Shown: piece after piece, positions 11,767 to 24,100 of the stretch
How positions within the stretch are numbered: the first letter of the stretch is position 1
How the letters are laid out: every line of letters begins with the position of its first letter
Assembly: GCA_002049455.2 (NCBI GenBank)
Contig: KV918768.1
Coordinates: 186,001 to 250,000 of the forward strand
Length of the DNA stretch: 64,000 nucleotides
Direction: 5' to 3'
Source of the DNA: Porphyra umbilicalis
Lineage: Eukaryota; Rhodophyta; Bangiophyceae; Bangiales; Bangiaceae
Program-made: the position numbers and the translations under genes
The notes under the pieces: model-generated
The model's input: only the letters and a program-made list of their open reading frames with translations
The model's database searches: none
What the model was told of the DNA's origin: nothing

Positions 11767-12990
11767 ACAGCGGGACAGCCCAAAGAACACCGCAGATGCC
11801 CGAAGAAAAAGAAAGCAAGAAACACGAATGCAAGACGAGATGAAAAACAGAAGTGATCGGATCAGGAGGGGGGGTGGGGGGCGGGGGGGAGCGTGGGGCG
11901 GCAGGGGAAGGGGGTGGGCGGGACGCGGCGGCCGCAGCCGCGGCGACGGCGGCGTCGGCCGTGGGGGGGAGGGTGCGGGGGCTGCGGATGGCGGCGGCGA
12001 CATGGTCCGAATCGACCACGCCGGCGTCCGGTCGATATCTGCGTTCTGATCGTCACAAATTTGATCATGTGACATGGACCGACCCAGAATGGACCGGTGA
12101 TCTGGACCGTCGGGCTATCGTTCAGGGATCAACATGGGGTCGAAGGATGCTGCGATTCCCGATGATTTTGCAATTGACTTGCCAGCGGTTCGAAATGGCG
12201 CGGAGGGCGAGATCTACTGGTCTCTATCCTGCTCGCACTGGGATGTCAGCTGAAGTGGGCGACACGCCCGGTGCCGCGCTCTGATCATGGATACTGGACG
12301 TGTGACGCCTGGCACGCGCGCCCCAGGCGAAACAGCGAAGTTGGTCGATGGGCCTGTCCCCCCGACGTGGGGGGCCAGAGAAGGCCCTCAAGAAGTCCTT
12401 GCTGTTTTGTGCTACCTCGTGTGTCCATCCAGCTTGCGTGTGATGAGCCTATTCCGAAAAAAGGCGACGGCTTCCAGCGGAACAATCCCAGTGAGTCGTA
12501 ACCCTCCTTCCCGCTGCGTGTGAGCCGGTAACAAGTGGGGCATCTATTGCAGGGCCCGATCTCAATAGAAGCACTCTGACGCTCTCTCATTGTTCCACCT
12601 CATCAGCGAGAACGTGGGCTGTGCCTTGTGGACTCCCGCGCCAATGAGAACGCAGGGCCGGAGGATCTATCGAGGGAACAATTTGCTGCCCTGCGTGATA
12701 GTGGCAAACACGTGTGAATGTGGGCGACATTCTCGCGCCACGCGTGGAGTGGACCTGCCACGAGTTCCAAAATCCGATGCAGCTTCAGCTGTGTCGGAGA
12801 TATTGTTTCAGAAAGCCCATGTCCCTCTTGAGAAGCTCCCTCAGGCACGCCGGGCCTCCGCTGTAATCGTGGATTGGTCATGTTCGAGGGAGTTTCAAAG
12901 GCGCATGTCTAAAAGAGACAGCATCGGAAGGCAAAAGAGGCACACGTGAGCTGTCTATGGAACTCTTGGTCCCGCGGGTGTGCTAGAATG
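11767..12990 (-). repeat. Right arm of the giant foldback
   Basis: It is the mirror copy of 10195-11418. Near 12925-12985 it differs from the left arm by several substitutions and small indels. Confidence 0.85.
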
Positions 12991-13005
12991 TTAGTGGATT
13001 GACTT

Positions 13006-14352
13006 TTCTAGTCAAATATATTCTCATTCAAACATTTCCCCTCAGGCAGAGATTGGAGCATGGGAGTTTCTTGGGCCTACACAATATTCAGTTCTTTTCT
13101 CAAAAGTCTTGTTCTTGAATTAACCCCCCTTTTTTGGCAAACGGCCAGCATGCCCATACACATGCTGATTTGATGTTACTGACCTCGAAAAAAAGGCGGT
13201 TGTAGAGTTGTTGCAGTCATTGAAGCGTGGACCAATGGAAGGGCTAATAATGGTCTGAGATTCCTACACATTCGCCCGATTGAGCCGTACGTACAGGCGT
13301 ATGCACGCCTTGGAAGAGAACCTCAGGATCTCATGAAATCTGAAGAAGTTTGGATTTCTCATGAGACATGCCAGGCCCAGAACCGTCTTCATGTCGTCAT
13401 CGGGCGCGAGCCAGCTGCTCAAAAATCTTAGAACGTCTCAATGTGCGTTGCAGTGCCTCTGCCTGACTCCTGCAAGAGACGATGATTGGCTTGCAAAATG
13501 GCTAACAGCAGGTGTCAGCCTATAGGTCGATCGTTGAGTTTTTTATCACCCAATCCGTTTCCTTTTCTACAGCCTGTCGTCGACGCTGCAGCACTTGTTT
13601 CTGCAACCACCAATTTTTAGAGGATAGCCACACAGTTTCGAAAAGTTGGAGTGCTGGATTTCTGAGATAGTGTCTGGCAGTGTGCTGATTTAGCGAGTCC
13701 GTTTGACGCAGCGGGTGTTTCCACCGTCACGGCCCACGACGGCGTCGGGGCGCCGGCCCTCCTTCGATTGGCCATTGCAGATGACATTCGCGTTTTGCGC
13801 CCGCCGCGGGAGCTTAACGCCTTTCGCTGGGCGTCGTCGACCGAAGAGACCCGGGTTACGCCACGCACTGATCTCCCCAAAAGCCAATCACAGGCGTGCG
13901 CAATGAACAGGTCCAGCCAGGTCGCCACGCATCGGTACATGTCCACGGCGCGTCCTGCACTTTCTGGCATGGAGTCCGTCAGCAATCAAGAACCTCTGAT
14001 GGTTGCAAAGGCGGTATGAGTCGTCAATGTCGTGGAGCACGATCATTTGCAGCCCGTCGAAGGTGAAATGCACCGTGACACGTCCCTGTTATGCACTGAA
14101 CAGGAAGGGGACACGTCGCCCGAATGGAAAGGCGCACGAAGGACAAAATGAGGCCCGCCCGACGTGACGGTCAATGCCGGACGCCACCTTCACTGATAAA
14201 AGTGCTCTCTGATGAAGGTTTACCGCGGGTGCAAAGGCGCGGCGGTTGAGTCTAGCGGTCAGGACAGAGACAATTCTTCCTGAACGTCCCGGTCTTCTAT
14301 CGAGTGCTCCGAGACCGTACTGCACTGGGCGGCGCGAGCGGCTGCACAAATC
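13006..14352. other. Unassigned region
   Basis: The part to about 13620 is AT-richer and seems non-coding. Minus-strand frames at 13617-13985 and 13888-14073 have protein-like composition (for example FDGLQMIVLHDIDDSYRL) but match no family that I recognise. Confidence 0.25.
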
Positions 14353-15995
14353 ATGGCTACCACTCCCCCCATCGCCGCTGGTGCGTCATGTGTTGCTATG
14401 GCTTTTCAGAACCCTCCGGATGAGGCAGACGGCACAGGCGGAACAGCCGCCGGCACAGCTGCCGAAAATATCGACCATTCAGTTGATGCTGTGGACGGCG
14501 CGGGCAGCATGGCAGCCAATAACGCTGGCGTGGCGGCGCTGTCTACGCCCGAGGCCGAGTCAGGCGCCCGCAGGCGGGGGGGCTCCCAGCCGTGGCCGAG
14601 CCGCGAGCAGGGAACGGCATGTGCGCGCCCCCAAGACACCTTCGTGACTTCGGCGACAGAGGAGCTACGCGAGAACCAGGCTGTGCACTGGTTGTTCCAG
14701 ATGCTGTTGGAGCCTTGCGACCCTCGTGAGGCGACAATTCCCTGCGCGTCGGTCGCTGTTCGTGCAGCCCACTGCGCGTCCTTGGCCGCCTCGGGGTTTG
14801 GCACCGCGGGCGGACTCACCAAGGAGAACGTGATCAATGCCATCAAGCGGGTCATGTCGTCCCAGCAGACCACACTCAAAGCCGTCGCTAAGGCTTTTCC
14901 TATGTGTGCGATGGTCACCTTCAAGCGCCCTGACAAAGTATGTGTCAGCTCGAGTCGCTCTCGTGCGTGCTGCGGTAAACGCATTTGCCTGTTGTTCGTG
15001 GTCGCTTTCTAATCTCTCGTCTGCTGTCGTAAGTAAAGCCACTGACCAATGGAACATAATTGGCGATGCTGTCTTTGGCAATGCGCGGGTGTGCGCTGTA
15101 TATCCATCATTGTGTTGTCTCTCTGACACAGCGCGACGTCACTAAGCGGTGGTCCTGGTTCGCCGGTCAGCCAAGCTGTCTCGACGGCCTAAAGCTCTGA
15201 CACAATGTACAGACGCGCATCACCCGGTCCCACCGGTTTCTTGGATGTCTGCGCTGGCGTACGGAGGTAGCTCCGGGAAGCGTACTTGCGGAGTGGTCGG
15301 CGGAGAGCTCTACCCGCCTGTCCCGCGCCCTGGCGTTTGTCAATTCCCGAGCCGTTCGGCTGCCTGCTCGCGTTTCGCTGCTGACCGCCCCTAATGTCGC
15401 CGGCCAAGATCCAACATTCGGCATCCGCTTAGACTTTTCCGACGCACACTCCCCGAGGCAGGTGAGCAAGGACATGTGTTTTGCGGTTTCGCTTACCAAG
15501 AGGCGGCGGGGCATGGTAGTCGATATCAGGGATGCTGAAGAAGACGATTCAGGCTCCGGAAGTGTCGTCTTGGGCTAGAGCGACGGCTTGCGCTTCCGAG
15601 ATATGCAATACACCATCGCCGAGGTCCCCGACTCGGGGCAGCTGCCCAACGGAGCTGTCGTACTCGAACTCTGCCTGCCAAGAGAGCTGGACGACCGAGC
15701 GGCCTTCCTCTGCACGATGGCGGTTGGGCTGGTGGACCACATACCGGTCGACAACAGCAAGATCACCACATATGAGATCATCTTCGGAAGCAAGGAGCAC
15801 GTCTTAGGCATGGCGGTGACAGGTCGGAACCAGCCGTTTTCCATTTGGGGTCGCGCGGTGGTCCAGTCGATGCTCAACGACCTAGACGTGCAGCTGGACG
15901 ACATGGCCGCAGCATACGCTTCTATTCACGAGGCCGGGGCTCCGGAATCGCGCCTGAAGGCGCAGGAGCAGGCTACGGAGAGACGTAACAGGTGA
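14353..15995 (+). pseudogene. Unknown protein, one intron, two in-frame stops
   Basis: The frame opens at ATG 14353 and runs to 14937. There a donor GTATGT begins an intron that ends in ACACAG at 15131 (194 nt). Exon 2 keeps the frame to TGA 15993-15995, interrupted by TGA 15198-15200 and TAG 15576-15578. Protein-like sequence continues across both stops, for example KRWSWFAGQPSCLDGLKL before the first and MQYTIAEVPDSGQLPNGAVV after the second. The N-terminal 110 residues are Ala/Gly-rich. I recognise no domain. It lies between the copy-A transposase and the CACTA-like terminus at 18192, so it may be the second gene of a decayed element; that is inference only. Confidence 0.45.
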
Positions 15996-17900
15996 CTACG
16001 TGGCTGCGGCGCCGGAAGACAAGAACGACAGCCGGCCAGGAGCGACTGGCATGGGGCGAGGCCGGCGGCGGCCCCCGTCGCAGTAGCCGCCACCACCAAT
16101 GTTATCGCGGAATGCAGAATCCCCCTTCGACGCGCACAGGACGCGGCGACCGCGGTGACCGCCTGTGCCGTCCCGCCGCAGGATACCCGTCGACGACGCG
16201 TCGGCGGCAGCAGCCGTTTTGCCCACAGCACATGTCGGCAGGTGCCCACAGTGACGGCGTCGACGATCAGCCGTCCATCGTGAGTTGAATGAAGGCAGGG
16301 AGCTGGCACGCCCAACGCGCCCACCTGTCGGCCGACGGCAGCGCGAGGAAGAGGTAAGCGCCGCCGCCGAGGCTGCTGCTGCCGCCGTGGAAGCCGACGG
16401 GCCGCCGCCGTGCGGTGCCTGCGCCGCGCAGCGGTCGACGCACATGGATACCTGCACCCGTTCCCACCCGACCGATTCGGCACCGCCGCCACCGCCTTGC
16501 GCGTGACGGATGCTCCACAGGCGGCGTACAAAGGCACAGGACATGGCGCACAGGGGTGCCAGAACCCAAATGACAGGGAGCAAGAGCGGTCACTGGCTGC
16601 CAGCAATACCCAGAGCGCCCAGCAGCGATGGATATGCTGCCACCAGCTGCCTTGTGATGCGCGCGGCCATGACGGCAGTCGACGCGCTCGGCGGTTGCGC
16701 ATGCGCGTGTGCGCGCACGCTCCACCTGCTAGGGTCGTGCGTAGCGATATGGAAGGGAAATGATTCGCACTGATCGTGGCAAGCTGGCTCAAGCCCCTGT
16801 TTCACGGCCTGACAGCATGCCTGCAGTCGCGCTGTGAGCAGTCGAAGAGTGTCAGCTTCCATTCGCTGGCAGTTGGCTGGGCAGCCACAGGATGACGCTG
16901 CCCGTAGGGCCATGTTGCGGCGCCAGGGCACGACAATTCGTGCCAGGGTCAGTTGTTACACAGCAAGGGGCGAGAGAGCCCCTTTCGCACGGCGAAGCAA
17001 CACGACAGCAGTCGTGCCGACAGCAGGCCACGGGTGGCAGCTGCATCTCCACCTGCCACTCGTGGGCCATTCGCTGGACAGAAGAGAGACGCTGGCCCTT
17101 GGGCCGCGCCGCGGGGCCACGGCGCGTGCATGCGTGCTGGTGCTTGTCTGACTGCAACCTGTGAGGAGCTTGATTTCTTCGTGAAAGCCGTTGTCCGTTG
17201 CACTGAAAAGGAGGAACCCGTGCGATAAAACGAGGAAGTCGTGCGATACAAGGAAGGTGCCCTGGGAAAAATGTGGGCGTCCTGTTCCGCTGAGCACGCC
17301 GTCGCTGCAGCCCAGGGCTTCAAAAACTGCTCCGTGACCGGAGTGGTCGTGCGATCTTGGACAGCTAATTACGTGCGCGCGAGAGGAGCCGCACGATAAA
17401 ATAGGCTGCAGACAGCAGACCGTCGCGCTTTGCTGCACCACAGCCCGCTTGTAGTTCACGCCACGAATCGGCGATCACTGCGCTCTCCATCCCCAGCAAA
17501 ACGGCCTATGACGAGTCATCTCGACACCACAATTGTATTAATCCTGCTGCTGCGCGCCGGCGAGTTTCGATAAAGTTGTGCTGTGTACAGAGGCCGCAGC
17601 TCCCAACGTGCGATCATTCGCCCGCTGCACAGGGTGCGCGTCAAGTCCGGAAAAGTGCAGCCGCAACATTAAATAGACCCTCTCTGGTCCCCTTTATTGT
17701 AAATGTGCGCACGAGCATGCCCGCATTGCGCAGGGCGATCTGTGTTTGGAACCCTCCACCACATGAAAGATGCATTGCTGTGTCCGCTCATGTGTGGGGA
17801 TCGCTCTCTGCAGCACGTGCTGCATCTGCTGGGGGTGGGGGCGAAGGAAAGGCCATGAGAATACTGTAAGTTGCAAAAACAAATGAAGGCAAGTGGCGAC
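15996..17900. other. No supported gene
   Basis: This GC-rich sequence has overlapping frames on both strands, none with a domain. Short repeated phrases such as GTGCGATAAAA and TCGTGCGAT occur at 17220-17260 and again, partly inverted, near 17350-17400. Confidence 0.3.
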
Positions 17901-18192
17901 AAACCTTGGTCTGAGGCCACAGCTGGCGGTTGGGCACCAGTAAGTGCGCTGACACGGCGGGGTTTGGAAGAGGCAGGCCGGGCCCAAAATCCCGTTTCTG
18001 GAACACCCCGGGTTGACCTCCGTGCACCTATCGAATGGGCACAACCCGCTTGTTAATCCGCACGAGGCGATTTCCGCTGTCTTGAAATCCCGGGTGAATC
18101 GCACCAGGGATACCAATTTGGCCCGGGATCCCAGGTTTCCCGGAGTTTTGGGGTGAAGACCCGGGATATCCGGTCACTTTTTTCTTGTAGGG
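17901..18192 (-). repeat. Terminus of a CACTA-like element (CCCTAC family)
   Basis: The segment ends in TTTCTTGTAGGG at 18192, the reverse complement of the CCCTACAAGAAA start of the element at 20314. Internal motifs such as CCCGGGATATCC and GGGATCCCAGG match the subterminal repeat style of that element. The element body would lie to the left. No matching left end was found in the window. Confidence 0.55.
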
Positions 18193-19113
18193 ATGCCCCT
18201 CGCACTGTCCGTGATGGGCGCACTGGTGCGCAATGTGACAGCATTACTGCTTGTCAGGCCCCGACACGGGGCCTTCTTCCAGTTATGCGGGGGTTAGCCG
18301 ATCCGGGAAACCGGTCGGTCAGGATCCACTACAAATCCCGACCACCGTCAAACCCATTCAGGGCAAATATGCCTAAGCTCCGCATATTTCGAGTCGTTTC
18401 GGTTTCGATACACTTGTGATCACCCCGTGCCTCACCAACCATAACCGCGATCTCGAGACTTCCCTGGGACTAGTAACTCCCCGGGCGTGCCCCATGGCAA
18501 GGGCCTAATTTTGTGTAAGCCCGACTTGGATCATTGACTTGTATCACTCCGCGCCCCTGACCCCGGGGCGCCGCGAGGGTGTCACGTAGCACCCTCTCCC
18601 CGCCTCTCATCAAGGCGGTATTCGAAGCGTCGGCCGTTCTCCGCTGAGACTGGCCCCATGGGCCCTGCGACGAGGGTTTTCCGAGGGTCCTTTGAGGTTT
18701 TCGGAAGAGAGTTTTCCGAGGGTCCTTTGAAGGTGTCTGAGAGGGGGTTTTCGGAGGGTCTGAGGGGAACGGACGGGACAAGAGGGCGAGGCGTGAGTGT
18801 TGCCTCGAGGCCTTCGACGCGGGCAAGTATACTTCCGGTCACACAACTCGTGTTTGTCGCTCGGGGCGTCTCCCCCCGGTCGACGCCATGCGTGTGTGCT
18901 CTTCGGGATTCTCTTCCGGGGCGGGTATTCCCCGACAGGACTACCCGGCAACACGGTCTGGCTCGCCCTCCCCCCAACTGGGTGGGGTGGGCCGAGCGTG
19001 TTGTCACACGCAAGGTCGGGTAGATGGAGGCCATCGAGCTGGTGTAGGCCTTTCACCGTCATCGCCTGCTCACTGGCCCATTCACGGGGCACCCGCGATA
19101 TGTTTCTCTGCGG
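18193..19113. other. Intergenic region with a 35-bp tandem repeat
   Basis: Near 18677-18770 three copies of a unit containing TTTTCCGAGGGTCCTTTGA recur at a period of about 35 bp, the third copy being degenerate. The period is not a multiple of three, which speaks against coding. The rest holds no gene that I can support. Confidence 0.4.
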
Positions 19114-20313
19114 GTGTGCCTGCACGCCAGCCGTTGGGCACTGGGGGGCGACGAAGAGGAGCGGACGCGTTTGTGGAAACGGGAACAGGCGCTATGCGTT
19201 TTCGCCACCAAGGAGCGGGTGCCCTCGAGCGGGCTCGTGGCTATGTGGGGAGAAGACATCCATGGCGCGGTGGCACGCAAGCAGCAGGTGTGCTCCTTTG
19301 TGTTGCTCCAAGGCGACGGCGACGGCGACGGCGATGGCGCCGGTCTGACGGTTCATGACCTCGTGGTTGCGATTATGAACGGCGTCGGCACAGTGGCTCA
19401 CAAGGAGCGGGAGGTGTTCAACCGCGATGTGGTATTGGGTTACTGTCGGGCGCATGGCGTTGAGAACGCCGAGCCCACCGCTGGAAGCACCCTGAGTGGG
19501 ATGTGCCGGAAGCTGTGGGAGCTGCCGATGGACCGCTTCGTAGAGTATGCCCTCCCACGCTTGCTGCGAGACGGTGGGGAAAAAAAGGAGTTGCGGGTGC
19601 TCTTGCTCATGATACCCTGCATTCGCTGGCGAGCGGAAGTGAGTGGAGGCACCTGTGGACTAAACCTCAGGGACTTTTGCGGAATGGACGAGGAGATCCT
19701 TGATCAGAAGGCCACTGTGGTCGAGGGCGCGCTGGCGGACGGGAACCTTCTGCTCTCGGTGCGGTTGCAGCAGGCTGCGTTTGAGGTGGCGGAACGGTCT
19801 GGCCCCCGGTGACGGTCCGCTGAGACGAGCACTGAGTATCGGATGATGCAGCGCCTGTACCGCAGTGCGTGATCGTCTGTGGAGACCCCAGCTGTGGAGT
19901 TGGATGGGGGCTCCGGCTTGAAGGCACGGGCTGAGCGGCGCCTTTTCCGCAACGACAGTAATGTCATGGGCTTGTGCACGACTGAAACCTCCAGCAGTTC
20001 ACAGCGAATTTTCGTTGCGCAACACGAGTACCGAATCCCCATCTTGCGCTCGAACACCGGAGCAGGCGTGGCCACCTTGAAGGGCCACACAAATCGGGTG
20101 TGGTGCCTGGAGGTGGTCGGGAGCGGCGGCAATGGCGTCAGTGCGCGAGTGGTGTCGGGTTCGTGGGACCAGACTTTGCGCGTATGGGACCTGAACACGA
20201 GGACGTGCGTGGCCACCCTGAACGGCCATATAAACGGTGTGAAAAGCCTGGTGGTGATGAGCGGCTGCGGCATCAGCGCCGGTGCGCGGGTGGTGTCGAG
20301 GTCGTGGGTGAAG
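19114..20313 (+). pseudogene. WD40-repeat protein, 5' part (split by a transposon)
   Basis: A long plus-strand frame starting near 19114 gives about 230 residues of unknown N-terminal domain (FNRDVVLGYCRAHG, PRLLRDGGEKKELRVLLLM), including a GDGDGDGDG run from a trinucleotide repeat. TGA stops at 19810-19812 and 19870-19872 interrupt it. WD40 repeats begin at about 20060 (TLKGHTNRVWCLEV, then SWDQTLRVWDL). The frame reaches 20313 and resumes exactly in phase at 25963, after the 5.6-kb insertion. WD40 repeats form beta-propeller scaffolds for protein interaction; the partner is unknown. Confidence 0.75.
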
Positions 20314-20465
20314 CCCTACAAGAAAACTTGACCAAAACGCCCAGGTTTTCTGCCTCCGAATCCCAAATAGTCTGGGATATCGAGCCAAACCCACTTCCTT
20401 GGAGCGATTTACCTGGGATTCCGTGCAACGGCGACCTGGCCCGTGCGGATCGACCTGGGATTCTG
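20314..20465 (+). repeat. Left terminal/subterminal repeats of the CACTA-like element
   Basis: It begins CCCTACAAGAAAACTTGACC. ACCTGGGATTC and related motifs occur at about 20343, 20375, 20410 and 20451, probably transposase-binding sites. Confidence 0.75.
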
Positions 20466-21131
20466 AGTCCACAGCCGCGGGTCGGCCTGGATGGGATCCT
20501 CAGCCTCTCTGCTCATGCCGCTTCGCGCACCAACAATCCCCGCCAGCTCTGAACAAGTTGTGACACATCAGGCTGCAGGGAGGCAGGGTATCCCCGGCTG
20601 GGCCAGTGCCCCGATACAGGTGGTCCGGTGACGCGGGCCGGCGGCGCTCTGGGCCGCCGCCAAGCGACCATCCAGGTACGTGGGGACATCAGGACCAGCA
20701 TGCCTCGAGCTGTCCGATTGGAGGAGGGAAGGGGTGCAGCGAGTGGACGGTGGCCATCACAGCGATGCATTGAGCACCTCTCGTGTGCGTGCAGGATAGA
20801 AAATGTGAGAGTTATGGTTACCTGGTCGAATCACCTGAGGCTTCTGACGGGCGAGGTGCTTCCAGTCTGGTCTTCCAGCGTCAAGATTTAGATGCCGATG
20901 GAAGCTGACAGAGCATGCCACTGTCAGCCGTGCGATCCTGCCATTTGATTGGGCACTGCTTCGCCCTGATTGCCTGTAAAAGAGTCTCCCATGGCCTTAC
21001 CGACGATGTATTCCATCCGCCATTGACACTCGCAGTGCCACCGCCGGTGCTCCCTCTTCGCTGCCTCGTCATCGACGTGCTGCTTCAGCTCCCCCCCCCA
21101 TCCCGACCTCCACCTTCCACCAGCAGTGGCC
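20466..21131. other. Leader region of the CACTA-like element, no gene seen
   Basis: The segment lies between the subterminal repeats and the transposase start. A C-rich tract precedes the ATG at 21132. Confidence 0.35.
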
Positions 21132-23487
21132 ATGGCACCCTCTGGCGTCGGCGAGCGGTACGCCTGTTACTGCCCATCCTGCACGGACGACGGGCGCAGT
21201 GGTCCCAGCTCGGTGGGTCGGTCATCTTCTTTAAACCACCGATAGCGTGAACAGCGCCGTCGTCTGGAGCATGGCGGACACGGTGGCGGTCCAGCAAATG
21301 CCCTTCTCCCCAATGATGGGGCGGGGGGACCATTAGCAAGCGACGGGCTTTCGGCGCCGTCGGGCGGCCATGGAGGACAACCGCCAGGCGACGATGGCGC
21401 CAGCGCCCAGGCGGCCGTCAAGGCGGACCGGCGCCGATGCGATGCAGACAAAACGCCGGATGCAAGTGTCGCATCGAGCGATTCCACGTCAAACGACGGA
21501 TCAGATGGATCAGACGGGTCAAAAGACGTGCCACAACCGGATTTCATCGCTGATCCGGAGCCAGAAGATCAAATTGGGGCTCCTCCAATCCCGATTTACT
21601 AACCAACCGTCAGCACGAACGAAGTGCGTCTGACGGTGGGCCAGTTTAAGGATTGCAGAACAGACCTTGCGCTGCATTCCTTTACAGTTCATCACGATTT
21701 GGCGCAAGCGTCGATTGCGGATCTTCTTCAATGAAGCTCCTTCGCGGCCACGTACTGCACGCCCCACCTCATGGAGCGTTTCGTCGATGCCAGCGTCACC
21801 TTGGAGACAAAGTTAGTCGACTGTTGCATCCACGGGGGCGTGGCCTTCACCAATACGCGCGCGCAACAGACCAAGTGCGACGCTTGCGGAGCACCGCGCT
21901 TCAAGACCAACGGCAAGCCGGCCAAACTGGTCACGTACTGGTCCTTGACATCCTGGTTGGCTCACGTTCTCAGCGACCCCATAACTGGGAAGTCAATGAT
22001 GGAGAACATGGCTGCGGCGCGCAAGGCTGTGGATAAAGTGGCCGACGGGGTCCACGACTACCCTCACAGCTTGAACTTCCGTCTCTACCGCGACGCAGGG
22101 CTACTTGATCACGGGCCTTTCGTACCAGCTAATTGTGGAATCGACGGCTTTCAGTTCTTTCGGCAGAACGGGTTCGAAGGCTGGCCGGTAACGGTGACAC
22201 CCCTGAGTCCGAGCCCTGACGAACGGACGCGCACAAAGTATCCGCTACTGCTGGTCGTAACGCCTGGGCCCAGACAACCCGCCGACCTCGAAGGCGACGG
22301 TGGCCCTCATCGGCCGGGATCTGCGGGAGGCGCGTCGAACGGTGCCCCTGGCCCGGGCCAGATTTCTGAGAAACATCGACATCCATTAAAAGTCGTTCAA
22401 GGTGGTCGACTGGATGCAGTTTATCTTGTGCAGCGGAGAAATACTGCTGGCAGGTCGGATTACAAGCGCCTTTTACAAGATCTTCACGGCTCCAAGCCTT
22501 GCCTGCCGTCTGCTATTCGGACCTAGGGGCGGATTTGAGGCGGATGTCCAGTCGATTGACAACGATCTCAAGTACTTCGTGACAATCTACTACAATACGA
22601 TATACCGCGGATCGGCCGAGTGGTTACCGCTCTGCCTGTCTACTGTTTCTTATCTTCTGGACATTGTGCTACTGATCCGCGCGTGCGGCCCAGCCTGGGT
22701 CGTCTGGCAGTTTCCGATGGAACGGAACTTTGGGACGCTGGGAAAGCGGATCCGTTCCATTTCAAGACCGCACGCCACCCTCGTCAAGAATATCACACAC
22801 AAATGTAAGGCCAACGTCATTACCTCCTTTCGCCAGCAATACAAGCCCACCGAATGGGCAGAAACAGCAAAGAAAAGTTGGACGGCGCTCGATCTTGCTC
22901 GTGGCAGCCTGAAGGTACCTCAGGATGGCGGCCCGGACTGCGCCCTGCTCCCACCTAAGTGCGAGCCGGTGGGCCTTGAAGGGCCGGAGCTCGCCAGTAT
23001 GCGGGCGGTGCTGATCCAAGAGAACGCCGACGAAGTGCCTCTTCAGGTTTGGGCTGAGAGGTACTACCGAGCTAAGCTGGCGTCCAGAAAAAATACCAGA
23101 TCTAAGTTTGTCGGGTCGGACTGCGACAAGCGCCGGCGCCGTAGCTTTTTGGTACCGATCAACTCCGGAGAAGCTTTCTTCCTCCTTGACGGCTCCGTGG
23201 GGGAAAGCTCAGTTCCAACGTATGGGGCCATTCAAAACTACGAGGCCGTGTTCATGGATGACCAAGCATTGGCCTTCGCCTAGGTAGAGCGCGCTTAGTC
23301 GGCCGAGGACCGCCCCGGCCGTTATGATTACGCCGCGACCAAGTACGGTATTGAGTGTATCCTCCGGCTAGGCGGGAAGTGCGGATACGTACCAGTCGGC
23401 GCCGTGGCCGACGTCGTCGCCACGATTGAGAGCGAGGGCCTCCATTTTGTGTTGTTTAATCGGAAGCCGTTTTCTGAGGACCTATAG
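21132..23487 (+). pseudogene. CACTA-type (TNP2/DUF4218) transposase pseudogene, copy B
   Basis: ATG 21132 opens with CYCPSC, matching the CECFSC start of copy A, followed by an acidic/Ser-rich linker. The TNP2 core follows: CDACGAPRFK, GIDGFQFFRQNGFEGWPV and LLLVVTPGPRQPADLE. The DUF4218-like part has CLSTVSYLLDIVLL and VVWQFPMERNFGTLGKRI, and the C-terminus has KYGIECILRLGGKCGYVPV. In-frame stops are TAG 21243, TAA 21600, TGA 21732, TAA just before 22390 and two TAGs at 23281 and after. Near 22293 about 600 bp present in copy A are missing, with a frame change. The copy is dead. Confidence 0.85.
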
Positions 23488-24100
23488 AACCAGAAGGGGT
23501 GGGCTAAGAGGACGCAAACAACTTGTTATTGGATCTAGTTAAGCGTGTTACTGCCAAAAAAGAATAGAAAGCAGTGACTAAGACAAGAACAAGTGCCGTA
23601 TTGGCTTTGTACACGCTAACAACTGCAGCTCCGATTCATTCCAGTGACGTTTCTTCGCCAACCAGATCTCGACCGGACCCAGGGCCCACGGAGGCCTCTG
23701 GGCCGCACGATCTTGAAAACGCGGTCGAGGGGGCGGCATTGGTTTTCAATGGCATCTGGCGGGGGTGCGCATTCACCAGCACCGCCCGGCGGCAGCTTTC
23801 CGCCACCAGTGCTTCGTGGGCGCTCTACGGAAGGGGGGCGCTCAGAGCCTGCGCACTGGGAGTCTTCTGGCCAGCGCCCAGACGATGCCAGTGCACACCT
23901 GGCCACGGGGACTACCACGGTGTGAGTGACGCGGTGAACCGGTCGCAGGCACCACCCCGTCGCGTCCAACGTCATCCTCCCCGTCGCGCCTCACAAAGGC
24001 ACGCACATTTGCCGCGCCTTTTGCATCTGTCGTCCGTGTCGCACTCTCGATGCTCCTTCTCCGATACCCCTGGACCGATCCTTCCCCGAGCTCCCGTAAC

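Larger units (their letters stand above)
10180..13005. mobile_element. Giant foldback (long inverted repeat) element
   Basis: Two arms of about 1.22 kb are inverted copies of each other around a spacer of about 350 bp. Positions on the two arms add up to 23185 all along, so there is no net indel over more than 1 kb. Most of both arms is essentially identical; divergence appears at the inner edges and in the outer 80 bp. The outer left end (ACAGTCGTTC then CAAAAACCTAGCAC) resembles the ends of the 138-bp hairpin at 3478-3615. No transposase is encoded. Long arms with a short unique core are typical of foldback or MULE-like non-autonomous transposons. Confidence 0.75.

Noticed and set aside
11110-12075. 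Long proline/arginine-rich open frames in the middle of the giant foldback
   Set aside because: They come from a C-rich tract read on both arms and have no domain. Identical frames on opposite strands simply reflect the palindrome.
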